DNA of 64,000 bases from Acholoe squamosa. Taxonomy: Eukaryota; Annelida; Polychaeta; Phyllodocida; Polynoidae. The stretch covers positions 41,350,599 to 41,414,598 of the forward strand of contig OX439052.1 of assembly GCA_949317995.1 (NCBI GenBank). Reading direction: 5' to 3'. The translations under genes and the position numbers were made by a program. The stretch's first letter is position 1; the number at the start of each line of letters is the position of its first letter. The notes beneath the pieces were generated by a model. The model saw only the letters and a list, made by a program, of their open reading frames with translations. It made no database searches and was not told the origin of the DNA. Shown piece by piece: positions 1-10,420 of this stretch.

Positions 1-269
1 ATGCTAACTTATGTTATATCATGGTCATCGAGTTACAGAACCATTTTGGGTGCCCACACTGGATAGTATGGACCCCTCTATAGTGAGATAGAGGCATTGT
101 CCCCGTCTGGTGTGTAGTGATTGGACTAGACCATGATATAAACACAATGTGTGATGAATATACTTGAACTCATGCCTTTCAAGGGCTTGATTGAGGCATT
201 CCGCTTCATGTTGTGCCTCTATCATCCCCTGCAAGGCATTCGTTCAAGTCTATTCGCTATATATTACAT
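1..269. other. Unassigned AT-rich sequence
   Basis: I see no gene, RNA or repeat with an internal relative in this stretch. The only open frame is a 69-codon minus-strand one with no recognisable motif. Confidence 0.5.
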
Positions 270-1320
270 TCATAGGGCTGATTATTAAGCACTAGCCACA
301 TCATACTCAGCATGAATGCATTCAGCAGCTCCCAGAGGGTGAATTATTGATAAGTATAAGGTAGACAGGTAGTGTGTGGTCATGGATGAAGAGGGATTTA
401 TTCCTAAGGCATATACTGTGTACATTGAGCATTCCAAGATGGAGAGGGGATCCTGGGATTCAGAGCTAGTTATACTCTAGTCTGTGTGGTGGAGCCACTA
501 GCTTATGTATGAGTCAGTAAATGCTATGATCAGCCACTAGGTGGTGTACTGTTAGAGAGGGTGCACACCACACTGTAAGAAATAACTGTTGAATCTACCA
601 GGGAGGCTCAGAACGTTGAAGAGTGAACCACTGTTATCAAATTTCAGTGAATTGGTGGAGTTTTTTTACAACAAGCATTGGATGACACTTAAGTAGTACC
701 AGAAATCTCTGAGAAGATACCAATGGATCTCTGTCAACTTTGGGACAAGGATTCTACTTTTTTTCTACGTCATTTTTAACAGCACACTGAATGGGTGAAC
801 ATGACTTTCAATGCATCCATCCAATCTTATTGTCTTTTATATTGCATTCCCTAAATAAGTCTAGCCTATTTGGAAGCTGACACAGTTTTATTAATAGTTG
901 CATAGTGAAAGCTGTACCAGACACATTTCTGCTCTGATGTAAAAGAGCACTAACAAGTTGGCTATACTTTGTTCAGTGTCATAGATACGGTCGTACCTCG
1001 GCAAATTCATACACGCTGCATGTTGAGCACCAATTCCAAGGTACACATTTTGCCACTCAGCACCACCTAGTGGTGGCCAAGGGGTGGGCAGAGTACTTCC
1101 GGTCCCCCCTTGGTTCATGAGGGTACCACCAGATGGTGTGGTCACATGCGGACCTGAGCTGGTGTCTGGTTGGTGCCTGACTGGTCCCCATAGGGAGTTT
1201 TTAAACCATTCTGGGCTACATACTGTAAAAGCTTTATGTTTATTTAAGCACCATGGCATCTATTTTCTAAACTAGCCTTCACCCCCAGCCCTTACATATG
1301 TTATAACTTCATCGGCTAGC
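270..1320 (+). repeat. Segmental duplication, copy A part 1
   Basis: This stretch matches 16808-17866 in the same orientation over nearly its whole length. Shared landmarks include TTCAGCAGCTCCCAGAGGGT, GGTAGACAGGTAGTG and TCACTCAGCACCACCTAGTGG-like segments, with scattered substitutions and small indels. It contains a small MITE-like element at about 571-783 that is present in both copies, so that insertion predates the duplication. The short open frames at 891-1275 lie inside the repeat on both strands and show no protein motif, so I do not call them genes. Confidence 0.85.
571..783 (+). mobile_element. MITE-like element, CACTGTAA family (copy 1)
   Basis: It begins ACACTGTAAGAAATAACTG and ends in a T-rich stretch before ACAG. 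The body contains GAACCACTGT..., GGTACCAGAAATCTCTGAGAA-like and TTTGGGACAAGGATTCT motifs, shared with 6214-6435 (reverse orientation), 17134-17334, 60500-60709 and 61375-61562. The ends are roughly inverted (CACTGTAA / TTACAGTG). No transposase is present, so it is non-autonomous. The superfamily is not determined. Confidence 0.65.
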
Positions 1321-1655
1321 ATTCTGGGACCAATTGAGTGGTGATGTGCAATGATCAATGAATGAGGATCCTGAAAAACCTAAATGGCATGAATTTGATA
1401 TACAGGTGGTAACATCTTCACTACTTATTTAATCCAAGGACTTATAAAGAATTTAAAACTTAAGTCATTTAGAATGACTATGTTTAAGTGTGGGCATATA
1501 TTTTCATTTTTATTCATGAATCCATGAGTGTTATTTAATGTATTTATTATGTCAGCCTATTAAGATATGAACTAAAATATTTCTTACATTGTTTACCTTT
1601 AGTGGTTGAAACGAACAACTTATGTATTATGATTCTTTGACCAATAAAAACCTTC
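1321..1655. other. Unassigned AT-rich sequence
   Basis: Nothing recognisable. Near 1640-1690 there is AATAAA followed by TTCAAACTGAAACTC, which resembles the 3' tail of the LINE at 33715-33748 (AATAAA then repeated AAACTC). It could be a very short truncated LINE 3' end, but this is weak. Confidence 0.35.
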
Positions 1656-1659
1656 AAAC

Positions 1660-2670
1660 TGAAACTCTTTATTTCTTTTTATTTAGAATACATTCACAGG
1701 TTTCATTCTCACACCATAATGAGAAAAGGACACATGTAGGCACCATATGATTGTTTTTTCATGAACATGAAAAATAAATTTGAGATTTAGTCATGATAGA
1801 CAACAATACACAGCAATTCTCTTCAACAAGTGGATGCTGAAGAAAAAACAGGAAATATATTGACACTAGGTGAAATCAGCCAGTAACAAGACTCTCTGAG
1901 GTCACGTGACCTGCAAAGACATTGGCCTGCAAGGTCCCCTGATGATGAACGGCCATATTGCATTAACCTTTAAGCCTCAATGGAAGTGACCGAACCCCTG
2001 AACCAGCTTCTGCTTTGCCCCCAGCAGCTAGGACGTGCAAATGGCCGGACAAATTTTGTTACCTCCCATTACCTATTGATCCGCAGGAGGGACGTTACAA
2101 CGGGTCCAGTGCCGTGGTACAGGAATCATTTTACGCCATCCTAATGGCCTGCATCCCAGTATGTTTCCGGTCGCAAACTTCCGGGGTTGTACAAATGTCG
2201 TCTCACAATCCCCTGCCACTTCCCCTGCTCCCATTGTGATGCACATACTGGTTTTTATAGCGCCCTTTCTGGTTCCTTTTTCCTACTTTTCTTTTCTTTC
2301 CACTGCTCCTATGAATCATAGAATGATATCAAAATGTGTCATCAATATTGAATGTCATATCCTCTGAATGGGCAGAGCAAAGAACTCATTTCAAAATATA
2401 TCCTACTCTATTCATATATATATATTCACTAACTTCAACTTGAGACTAAAAGGAGAGGAAAATTGGTCAATAAGAAATATCTACTCAAACCCATAGTCCA
2501 CTTGGCCTTTGTCGTGTGATTGAGCCATACATTTCCTATATAACTTTCTGCGACAGATGCCTAGTGGACTATGGGTTTAAGATTTCTTCTACAGTATTAC
2601 AAGAGTCCTATTGAGGGATCCTATTGAAATGGTCAATAAGAAATCTCTACTAGGATTTATATAAAGTATG
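1660..2670 (+). repeat. Segmental duplication, copy A part 2
   Basis: It matches 19850-20690 in the same order and orientation. Shared landmarks are GATGATGAACGGCCATATTG, TTACCTCCCATTACCTATTG and TGCATCCCAG. The open frames at 2015-2239 and 20167-20427 correspond to each other, but the frames differ upstream because of indels. I see no family motif and treat them as chance frames inside a repeat. A 166 bp segment at 2486-2651 is present only in this copy. Confidence 0.8.
2465..2651 (+). mobile_element. Small insertion with palindromic ends and 21 bp flanking repeats
   Basis: The segment GGTCAATAAGAAATNTCTACT occurs at 2465-2485 and again at 2631-2651. The other duplicate (about 20645-20670) has it once, so the DNA between is an insertion specific to copy A. 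Inside it, ACCCATAGTCCACTTGGC and GCCTAGTGGACTATGGGT form an inverted pair (about 2487-2505 and 2559-2577). The long flanking repeat could be a target duplication or the product of local duplication. Confidence 0.5.
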
Positions 2671-2734
2671 AAAAGGCTCCCAGCAAATTGTTGTTATCTG
2701 TCGCCATGATTGGTCATCAATGGTGACTCCTTTC

Positions 2735-3180
2735 TGAGTGATAACTCACTGCGTCATCTTTCGCCACTGCGTGTCAGTCTCACATGGCATGGCGATTTAT
2801 CACAACAGTTGCCAACATGATCTCACTCACTGCGTGAGTATGTGCCACGCCTTGTCATCCCTCACAAAGCATGGTGACTTATCACCACCATCGCCAACAT
2901 GGATCTCACTCACTCCGTCAATATGTGCCACTGTTTGTCAACTCTCATTCAGAATGGCAACTTTTCACCTGCATTGCCACATGGCTCTCACTCACTGCGT
3001 GAGTGTGTATCACTCCTAGTCAATCTTCTCTCAAAATGGCGACTTATCACCACCATTGCCAACATTGGTCTCACTTAATACGTGAATTTGTGTCACTCCA
3101 AGTCAATGCTCTCTGAGGATTGCATCATCTGTCACTCACTCTCACTCACAGTGGCAACTTATCACCACCATTGCCAAAGT
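2735..3180 (+). repeat. Minisatellite, ~83 bp unit, about 5 units
   Basis: Each unit carries TCTCACTCACTGCGTGAGT, then TGTGCCAC, then ATGGCGACTTATCACCACCA, then TGCCAACATGG. The landmark TCTCACTCA recurs near 2821, 2905, 2986 and 3069, a spacing of 81-84 bp. CTCACTCACTGCGTGAG is partly self-complementary. The 93-codon open frame across it (2738-3019) simply follows the repeat and is not a gene. Confidence 0.8.
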
Positions 3181-3548
3181 TGTTGAGACAGCACCACTGT
3201 TCAACATGTAGCCTATCTAGGAAGTGTGGGCATGAAGTATAAGTCCCATACGTATCAAATGTGCTTTGTTTCACACTGATTTCCACGTAATACCTCAGAG
3301 TTAAATCAAACAAGATTATATAGAGAGAATATCAATTGAATTTAGATAGAGGTATCTCTAAAATGAAAGCAACTATCCATAAACACCTTTTCTCTGGTTA
3401 CAGTAAAAATACATAGGGAAATATCAACATGAACACCTTGTCTGTGGTTAGAGGGAAGATACATATGGCAATACCTTCTCTGGCAAAACATACTTTGATC
3501 TGGCAGATGTGAGGCTGCATGATTACCAATGTCAATGATCATGAGCTT
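3181..3548. other. Spacer between two minisatellites
   Basis: AT-rich, non-repetitive within the window. The minus-strand open frame of 72 codons (3342-3560) has no recognised motif. I see nothing else. Confidence 0.5.
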
Positions 3549-4128
3549 TTCATCTAACAAGGTGAGTGATCACCGGCATCGCCATCACTGGTGAGTCTGA
3601 GTGATCACCACTCTCGCCATCCATGGTGAACCTGCGCTATGACGTGGTGCGCGTTTCATCTAGCGAGGTGAGTGATCAACCGCCTTGCCATCCCTGGTGA
3701 GTGTGAGTCATCACGATCCTCGCCAACCGTGGTGAACCTGTGCTATCACGAGGTACGCATTTTATCTAGCGAGGTGACTGATCACAATCCTTGCCATCCA
3801 TGGTGAATGTGCATTATGACGTGGTGTGTGTCTCATCTAGCGAAGTGAGTGATCACTCATGTCGCCATCCCTGGTGAGGATGAGTGATCACTCATGTCGC
3901 CATCCCTGGTGAGGATGAGTGATCACGATCCTCGCCATCCCTGGTGAACATGTGCTATGACGAGGTGCGTGTTTCATCTAGCGAGGTGAGTGATCACCCT
4001 CGTCGCCATCCCTGGTGAGTCTGAGTGATCACCATCCTCGCCATCTGAGGTGAGGCCATGTGATCACCACCATTGCTATTCCTGGTGATCTTGTGCTATA
4101 GCGACGTCGTATTCCATCTAGCGACATG
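3549..4128 (+). repeat. Higher-order minisatellite built on a ~35 bp subunit
   Basis: The core subunit is roughly GTGAGTGATCACCATCCTCG followed by CCATCCCTGG. The phrase CATCTAGCGAGGTGAGTGAT recurs near 3549, 3657, 3762, 3836, 3975 and 4116. The intervals of about 108, 105, 74, 139 and 141 bp are close to 3, 3, 2, 4 and 4 subunits. GTGATCAC is a perfect palindrome in each subunit. The subunit resembles TTATCACCACCATCGCCA in the 83 bp array upstream, so the two arrays may share an origin. Confidence 0.8.
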
Positions 4129-4164
4129 TGTGAGCCACTTCACACAGGTTGACGAGGAGTCACG

Positions 4165-4515
4165 ACAATTTGCTGGGCTCCTATTCATGGAAGGAAATCC
4201 ATATTCCCTATCCATCATCTTATCATATATTTCCATTACTTAAATGCATATTGAAAATAATCATATCAAAGATGTCTCCAATCAAATGTAACAATGCCGC
4301 GTTAATGGTTCTGTTGTCAATCCAATATCAAAATGTGATTAAGAAATGCCCATTGTGGGTTCATCTGAACTGGGAAATATTCCCTGAGTTGGAATTGTAA
4401 ACACATTGTTTATGTTAAGATTAATACCTTCTATTAAATAGATTGAATTCAACATCAGAAAAAAGAGGACTCAGCACACATAGACAAGAAATAATTTCAT
4501 ACAGTATACAGCGTT
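4165..4515 (+). repeat. Segmental duplication, copy A part 3
   Basis: It matches 20688-21035. Shared segments include CTCCTATTCATGGAA, AATAATCATATCAAAGATGT, GTGGGTTCATCTGAACTG and AAAGAGGACTCAGCACA. In copy A it is separated from part 2 by the minisatellites; in copy B it follows directly. The 83-codon frame at 4149-4400 is not conserved in form and is not called. Confidence 0.8.
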
Positions 4516-4529
4516 ATCTCAAGATTTGG

Positions 4530-5366
4530 GCCTGAACAGTGCTTTTTTTCATAACCCCAGTTCCTTATCCAGACATAACGCACTCTGAGACCTTTTGTTT
4601 GTCTTCAAGAAGCTGCTGGTTAATAAAGAGGCAAAGCATACAAAGTCAACCACGCCATTGATTTCCTATTAAAACCGTTTAGGTTCAACGGGAATGGATC
4701 GCTGGCCGCTGTGGCAGGAGACAAGCTCGCTGTCCACTATACCGAGCCGACCGGTGGTAGAAACCAATACCCATGGAGGATATGAAAAAGTTGTCCGAAA
4801 TACCTGATGTTTACACACCTCGTTAGCATAGAATCCAATGGAGCCTGGTGGAGTTATCAACAAAGAAACATCCTTAGATATCCTAGATGAACGTGCCATG
4901 CCTAATTTCTCCATTTTCTTCAAAATAAATAAGAATCCATTGATTTTTCCATAGCGACACGGGTTGGGACGCGCCCCGTCCGGCCTTTCCTTGTTCAATG
5001 CGTATTTTACCTACTTCTTCCATCCAGGCACCTCCCCGCTTCGTAAACAAGATGCAATGGCCGTGTACCGGGCCGTGTGCGTTGGATCGCTATGGAAAAT
5101 CAATGGATTCTTTTTTATTTATTTGAAAATGGATACAAAATGTAGGCAAACACGGTGCTAGAAGTACAGGACTTGACATGCTTGGATTCTACCCGAAAAG
5201 TCGTTGGAAAGATGAGGGTATGACGGGTGGAGTAAAAACAATGGCTATGGTGGCTTGACAAACCGTGCGGATCGCATGCACTTACAAAATGTCTACTCCT
5301 ACATTAAATACAGGGTTATAAGGTAAGAAATTAATACAAAATGGAGACAAATGTGAGATAAACGCC
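4530..5366 (+). repeat. Dispersed repeat family III, copy 1
   Basis: Homologous to 46735-47610 and, for its 3' part, to 27515-27812. Shared landmarks are CACACCTCGTTAGCATAGAA, GACTTGACATGCTTGGATTC, GGAGTAAAAACAATGGCTA and GGGGTTATAAGGTAAGAAAT-like sequence. The last contains a perfect splice-donor consensus (AGGTAAG), but no exon is supported. The open frames at 4669-5161 run through the repeat on both strands and lack motifs. Confidence 0.7.
4688..4768 (-). repeat. tRNA-like SINE head (minus strand)
   Basis: Read on the minus strand, this contains an A-box-like CGGTATAGTGGACAGCGA and, about 40 bases later, a degenerate B-box-like stretch GCGATCCATTCCC. The equivalent part of the family III copy at 46905-46985 gives GTGTAGTGGATAGTGAG and GGGGAACGATTCC, closer to the B-box consensus. 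Together they suggest a tRNA-derived promoter at one end of family III. It does not fold as a full tRNA by eye. Confidence 0.4.
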
Positions 5367-5482
5367 TTAATCACATTATGAGAAAGCACTTGTGGGTCTA
5401 TGGTTCAATATTCCACGACTGCGAAACGGGAGTTGAATATTGAACCATAGACCCACATGTGCTCTCTCATAACGTTGATTAA
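5367..5482. repeat. Long hairpin (inverted repeat), arms ~50 bp
   Basis: Arm one (TTAATCACATTATGAGAAAG, continuing through CTATGGTTCAATATT) is nearly the reverse complement of arm two (AATATTGAACCATAGACCCA, continuing through AACGTTGATTAA). The loop is about 20 bases and GC-richer. The family III copy near 47560-47620 has only one arm, so the second arm arose here by an inverted duplication or belongs to a separate foldback element. Confidence 0.75.
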
Positions 5483-5599
5483 ACACTAATTATCATATGT
5501 TCTCCGTGTCCTTTTAGTTTTATTGTGCTCTATACCTGATGCTGATTAAAAAACCAGAACTCATTCATCAAAGAGGTGCTTTTACATGGAAAGATTATA

Positions 5600-5715
5600 T
5601 ATGTGTCCTATATTGAATATTGTTTAAGTGCTTAAGATCAATTCAACTCCCATATACCCCCGGTGCTTATACAAGACATGTGCTTATTTGAGACCCCAGT
5701 ACTTAAAAGGGCACT
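5600..5715 (+). repeat. Dispersed GCTTATTTG repeat (copy 1)
   Basis: Contains spaced motifs GTGCTTATACAAGACATGTG and CTTATTTGAGACCCCAG, with TACCCCC between. The same arrangement occurs near 13225-13365, 45795-45905 and 54900-55005. It is probably a small non-autonomous element; its ends are not defined. Confidence 0.45.
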
Positions 5716-5900
5716 TACGTCACTCCATGTTGAAAACTGGATAGGGGGAGCCGGGGTACGCCGTCTGGGTGATGTTGATTGTGTCTTCATTGGAGAGTGT
5801 AAAATCATTGCTGTGACATTGCCATAAAATGGTATTTACACTCTCTGAACAGATATTTAAAGCCTGTACATAGCAGTTGATATGAGTGGAATAAGTGATT

Positions 5901-5903
<3 letters not shown>

Positions 5904-5975
<72 letters not shown>
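5904..5975. repeat. Microsatellite (TA)n then (TG)n
   Basis: Uninterrupted TA dinucleotides to about 5950, followed by about 12 TG dinucleotides. The minus-strand open frame over it (Tyr/Ile then Thr/His runs) is an artefact of the repeat. Confidence 0.95.
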
Positions 5976-6213
5976 TTAGAGGGTGATAAGAGGAGAACAG
6001 AATTTAGAACACTAAACCTTTTGACTGCCACCAAGTTATTACTGTATCATGCCTATTGATCAAAGTGTGTCGATGAAGTGTTGCTAAATCTGGCACCATG
6101 CAGTTCATTGCTTGTTACAGCTGCATTTATGCTTTGTTTACATATCTTAATTTTTGTCAAACAAAATGCTACATCTACTAGTGGACATGAAGTAATAAAA
6201 ATGTTTTAAGATG

Positions 6214-6435
6214 CACTGTAAAAAAAAAATGTATTCGGAAAAATGATGGAATCCTTGTCCCAAAGTTGCAAGAGATGGTCTTTATGTTCAGAGATTCCTG
6301 GTACATTTGTGTACAATACTGCCACCTGGGGTTTCTTGTAAAAACTATACTTGTGCAATACTTTTCAATTACGGTGGTTGACTGTTCAATTTTACTAGGA
6401 TCCCTAAAAAATTCAACAGTTATTTTTCACAGTGT
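6214..6435 (-). mobile_element. MITE-like element, CACTGTAA family (copy 2)
   Basis: Runs from GCACTGTAAAAAAAAA to TTATTTTTCACAGTG, a clear terminal inverted pair. Read on the minus strand it aligns with 571-783 and 60500-60709: AACTGTTGAATTTTT..., GAACAGTCAACCACCG..., CTCTTGCAACTTTGGGACA, AAGGATTCC. No coding capacity. Confidence 0.7.
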
Positions 6436-7100
6436 TCATGAATGATTATTTACAGTAATTTGAATGTTTTAGCCCCATGGCAAAAGTGGTCACATCACCA
6501 AGATGTCTCAAGTTTCCTCTCACACAATGTCCTCACCATTTGTCACAATTAATATCCACTGAGAACACAATGTTTGCGATATGTGACTTCTGGCAATATG
6601 AAAAAAGGCTTCCCTAGGAGGCATTCGCACTGTGAGATACCTGTGCATTGTCATGCAGAAAGGAGAGCCTAAACCCTCTTTGACGGGTTATCATTTCTGA
6701 TTGCCCATTCACAAGAGTTGTGCTATTGACTTGTAATTATCATGTTAGTCGCTGGTGCATGTGACATGTGGAAATAAATCAGATACTGACGGTGATGTGG
6801 GCTGTAGGATTGTACAGGCGAAAAGGTAATTTACAGTTCAGGTGACAGAACACTCAGTAATAACTAATTGAAGCACATACTGACATCTAAAACATGATAC
6901 CCTCTTAAAAACCAGATAAACTGTTATGTTACAACTCTTCCTCCTTTTCCTACTGGTGTCTTCTACACATGATGGAGTTTGAAAATTTCATCACAAGGTG
7001 GCCTGGGGGTATATTTCAACATAACTCATGACAACATAGATTTAAAATTGTCAAAAGGTCCACTGCATGCCATTACATACAGACTGCATTTATGATTAAC
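6436..7100. other. Unassigned AT-rich sequence
   Basis: No gene, no RNA and no repeat with an internal relative recognised. Confidence 0.5.
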
Positions 7101-7127
7101 CTACTAACTCATAATATGAGTTAGTAG
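7101..7127. repeat. Perfect short palindrome
   Basis: CTACTAACTCAT, three bases, then ATGAGTTAGTAG: 12 bp perfect arms. Variants of ACTAACTCAC follow at 7135-7165, so it sits in a small cluster of related motifs. Confidence 0.8.
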
Positions 7128-7320
7128 TTTAATGCTTACTCACCCCCTCACCTGCTAACTCACCTATATATTATATTGAGGGAGTAATGTATGGGCTAAC
7201 AGGCATTGAATTGCTTGTATCATAGGATATCAAATAAGGCTTTATTACACGATTTATCAATAAATTGTCAATAAATAATCAATAGAATATCAATAATACA
7301 AGTTAAAAAAAAACAACGTT

Positions 7321-7508
7321 CACCCCCTGAAAGCATACCTAAGGATTATATTTTTTATTGGCTCTCTTCCAGAAATGATAAACACCACAGTAATACCTTG
7401 GTTGCTACGGAAAATACATATAGAATCAATTGTTGCTAAGCAACCAAGGCATCCAGAAGAAAGCCAATTAAAAAATAGAATCCTTAGACATGCTTTCAGG
7501 GGGTAGGG
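7321..7508. mobile_element. Foldback MITE, ~190 bp
   Basis: The left end CACCCCCTGAAAGCATACCT, continuing AAGGATTATATTTTTTATTG, is the near-perfect reverse complement of the right end (CAATTAAAAAATAGAATCCT, AGACATGCTTTCAGGGGGT). Inner segments ACCTTGGTTGCTA and TTGCTAAGCAACCAAGG also pair, so the unit is an imperfect palindrome almost throughout. The open frame at 7320-7526 is incidental. Confidence 0.8.
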
Positions 7509-7623
7509 GGTGATTAGATGTATCATTTGACCATTGTTTCAGGGCTAGATTTACTAATGCTTCCAACCAAAACATATTGTTACTACTACTATTCGACTAA
7601 CCAACCTCTACTCCTGGTATGAA

Positions 7624-7882
7624 TGTCTGGCACTGCGGACTCATTCACAGCACTTTGGCATTCAGATCCAGCCATTGCATGTTCAAATCCACCTCATGCA
7701 ATCAAATTGTCTTTAGTTTTAGCATGTGACATATGACATCTCTCAAACAGTCCCTGATATCCAGGATAACAGGCACTGGGTGCCTGATATCCAAGTCAGA
7801 GTTCATGTCATGGTGCATGCAATATCGACAGATGTCAGAATGGGAATATCCAGGAAAAGCACTCAGAATCACAGAAATCGTG
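7624..7882 (+). mobile_element. tRNA-derived SINE (copy 1)
   Basis: The head has a B-box-like TGTTCAAATCC near 7680; the A-box is degenerate. The body shares with 26511-26795 the ordered motifs ACATATGACAT, GGTGTGCAATATTGACAG-like, GGGAATAT.CAG, AAAGCACT.AG and CAGAAATCGTG, where both copies end. The shared body and shared 3' end make these two copies of one SINE family. Confidence 0.65.
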
Positions 7883-8195
7883 TAATTGTCTGATATCCTA
7901 TGATTAATCAGACATATTCAGTTCCATCCCCCTTTCATACACCGCCTCCCCAAACCTGCCCTTCCCACTCTCTCCTACGGTTTTTGAAGTAGCTCCAGGT
8001 CTCTACCCCTGAGAGAGTAAAAAGAAAAAGTAGATACAATTTAACTTTCCAGGCATGCCTTCATTAGTGGTTGTAGAGGAGAGATAAAGTGACTTATCCT
8101 TTCAGGTCCTCTGCCCTGTCAGCTGTAAGAAACAGATCAGACAAACTAGCCTTCTCCCAATCACACCCTAACCTTATCTCATACTCCTGTCTTTG
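7883..8195. other. Unassigned sequence
   Basis: Nothing recognised. Confidence 0.5.
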
Positions 8196-8674
8196 AACCC
8201 TTTAAGGACTGCTGATGCAAGAGTGCATCATGCACATTGGTCGTCATGATGTACCAATGATGTTTTGGTGAGTCTGCTAGCCAGTATTTCATCAGAACAT
8301 CATGCCCAAACACCTTGGATACAAAATGAATACCGGTCTATTGCTGATCCCAGGCATCAATACATCATATTCTATGGTACTTTGAAGATGCTAAACTTTG
8401 TCAGTAATAAATAATCCCTGCAGGTGTAGCATTGATGTGTCCCTTGACCTTAAATGTTAAGGGCTGCTGAGGTAGGAGTGTAACATGCCAATTGGTCGGC
8501 CTGGTACAACAATGAAGTACTGGTTAAACTTCTCACCAGCAATTCTATCATCCCTGAAGGGTCAATTTTATGAATCAATGAATAAAACCGTGGCGAGTTA
8601 ATCAGGGCTGCATATCTGATTCATGACGACCAATGGGCATGATGCAATAATGCATCAGCAGCCCTTAAAGGGTT
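8196..8674. mobile_element. Palindromic family I element, long form
   Basis: Inverted ends: AACCCTTTAAGGACTGCTGA on the left and TCAGCAGCCCTTAAAGGGTT on the right. Subterminal motifs GCATCATGC.CATTGGTCGTC and GACGACCAATGGGCATGATG are also complementary, as are inner GATGAAGT/ACTTCAT-type motifs. No transposase. This copy is about 480 bp; most others are about 240 bp, so it carries an internal expansion or insertion. Confidence 0.8.
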
Positions 8675-8954
8675 TAAAGCTTCAAAAAATGAGGTAGAGC
8701 TGCATTAGGAAGTCTGTAGGGACCTTGAGGCCAATTGCAACAGACAGAGGCTGAATACTAACAAGGCTTACTAAAAATTGGAGCATCCTGATACCAGAAA
8801 TGTGATTCAAAGTTTCGGCAAATCTTCACAAGTGATAACACTAGTTAGGAAGTTGTTCTGCTGGTTAAGTATTTGTGAGATTTTTTGAAGTAACATTATG
8901 GTAGACAATTGTTTCCTGCCTCCAAAGAGATACTGATATCCAATTTGGAAGTCT
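8675..8954. other. Unassigned sequence
   Basis: No feature recognised. Confidence 0.5.
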
Positions 8955-9380
8955 TCATTCCTATACTGACTGTGACTCAGTCACCTACTCATTTACCCAT
9001 TCACTCACTCACTCACATACCGATCACTATCACATCGCACATCCAACCATTCACTCACTCACTCCATCAATTGTCCACTCTCACTTTCTTATCTCCTGTA
9101 CTCGTTCACTCGTAAACACTCTCCTACCACTCATCCATTTACGCCATTATCTCATACACTCATTTACTCACTCGCCCACTTACACACCTTTGATTACTCA
9201 TTACTCACCCCATCATTCATTCACTCACTCCATCCATTTTCCACACATAACCATTTGCTCACTCTCAAATCTTCTTACATACTCAGCTACTCATTCACCC
9301 ACTCATCCAACCATTCACTCACTCATTCACTCACTTACACTCCTACTGCCTCACTCAACTCCATGCTCATTTATTCAGTA
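8955..9380 (+). repeat. Simple-sequence tract rich in ACTC/CATT
   Basis: Irregular (CACT)n and (ACTCATTC)n with motifs such as TCACTCACTCAC and CATTCACTCACTCCATC. Open frames here (Ser/Thr/His/Pro-rich) reflect the repeat. The tract is followed by a unit found again after the second ACTC tract at 11200-11520. Confidence 0.85.
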
Positions 9381-9384
9381 ACTA

Positions 9385-9745
9385 AAATGCCAAAAGCCTG
9401 ACATACCTATGCCAAGAAATCCTTGGATAGGAAGACCCCATCCCCCTTGTCCTCCTCACCACCCTCCATCCTGCCAGGAGCTTGTCGGGCCTGATACAAG
9501 AGGGGGGTAACGAAGTGCGCGATTCAGCGTCAATTCCAACCCCATCCAACCTTGTTCTGCGCCTCGTTTCAGCCTGACAATGGCCGGCTAACAAGGCAAA
9601 AACCGACTGGTGAGTGCCTTCTTCTGGACAAATTGGAGCCAGGGGAGAAAAAAGGAAGGAAGGATGTGGAAGGGGTAGAGGATGTGGGGCAGGAAGGGGT
9701 AAATGTATGATAGGGTAAATGCAAGTGTAAGGGGAGTGGGTTCTA
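9385..9745 (+). repeat. Duplicated unit following ACTC tract (copy 1)
   Basis: Matches 11525-11912: CTTGTCGGGCCTGATACAAG, GCGTCAATTCCAACCCCATC, CGTTTCAGCCTGACAATGGC-like, and GGAAGGAAGGATGTGG. The ACTC tract plus this unit is duplicated at a distance of about 2.15 kb. Minus-strand open frames of 125 and 118 codons run through the two copies, but they are Pro/Leu/His low-complexity and have no recognised motif. Confidence 0.75.
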
Positions 9746-9849
9746 CATAGTCCATCCAAATGGTGAAATGTGTGTGCATTTTATCATAGAAGCATATAAC
9801 TTGGTACACCAGGGTATTTTGATATGCACTTTCAAACTAGTGTAAGGGC

Positions 9850-10420
9850 CAAGCTCAATTTGTCCAATATGGCCACCAAATCAAAGATGGCCGCCATTGA
9901 CTGATTTGTTTCAAAACCATGAATTGAGGCTTGGAAGACACAAAGAAGTGTTGCTGTTATGATATTTGGCCATTTATCCTTATTCAAATCCAATATGGCT
10001 GCCAGATATTGATCTTAAATGTATACTAGGGACGTTCTACTATGCAGACATCACTCTATAATATATCTTCTTGGATATCAGCCTCTAAGACCCCACCTGA
10101 AAGTCAAATTTGGCATTTACACAGTGTGCTTGGTTTACAACTGAACCCCCATATCTTTGTATATTATAGAAACATTGAAGATGCAAGTTATTTTTCCCCA
10201 AATCACAAGATGGTTATTTCATAACAATCAAAACTATGAATTGAGGCTCAGAGGAAACAAAGAATTTTTGCTGTGATGATAACATTTGGTAGTTTTTCTC
10301 AGTTAAAATTCAATATGGCTGCCAAGTATTGGTCTTACATGTATGCTAATGCTTAAGACATTCTAATGTCCAGACAACATCATGTAGCAAATCTGTGAAG
10401 CATCATATGTTTCATCCACT
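9850..10420 (+). repeat. Two-unit tandem duplication, ~317 bp period
   Basis: ATGAATTGAGGCT near 9919 and 10236, and CAATATGGCTGCCA near 9991 and 10311, lie in the same relative positions, followed by GATCTTAAATGTATACTA versus GGTCTTACATGTATGCTA. The copies are diverged, so the duplication is old. Other AATATGGC motifs nearby (9870, 9885) suggest shorter sub-repeats. Confidence 0.6.

Noticed and set aside
2015..2239. Open frame conserved between the two duplication copies (partner 20167-20427)
   Set aside because: The frames disagree upstream because of indels and there is no domain; similarity is explained by the duplication. A dN/dS test would be decisive.
2735..4128. Possible CRISPR-like array
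   Set aside because: Repeats are contiguous without unique spacers; this is a eukaryotic minisatellite.
9382..9759. Minus-strand 125-codon frame also present at 11648-12004
   Set aside because: Conserved only because the DNA is a duplicated repeat; low-complexity Pro/Leu/His with no motif.
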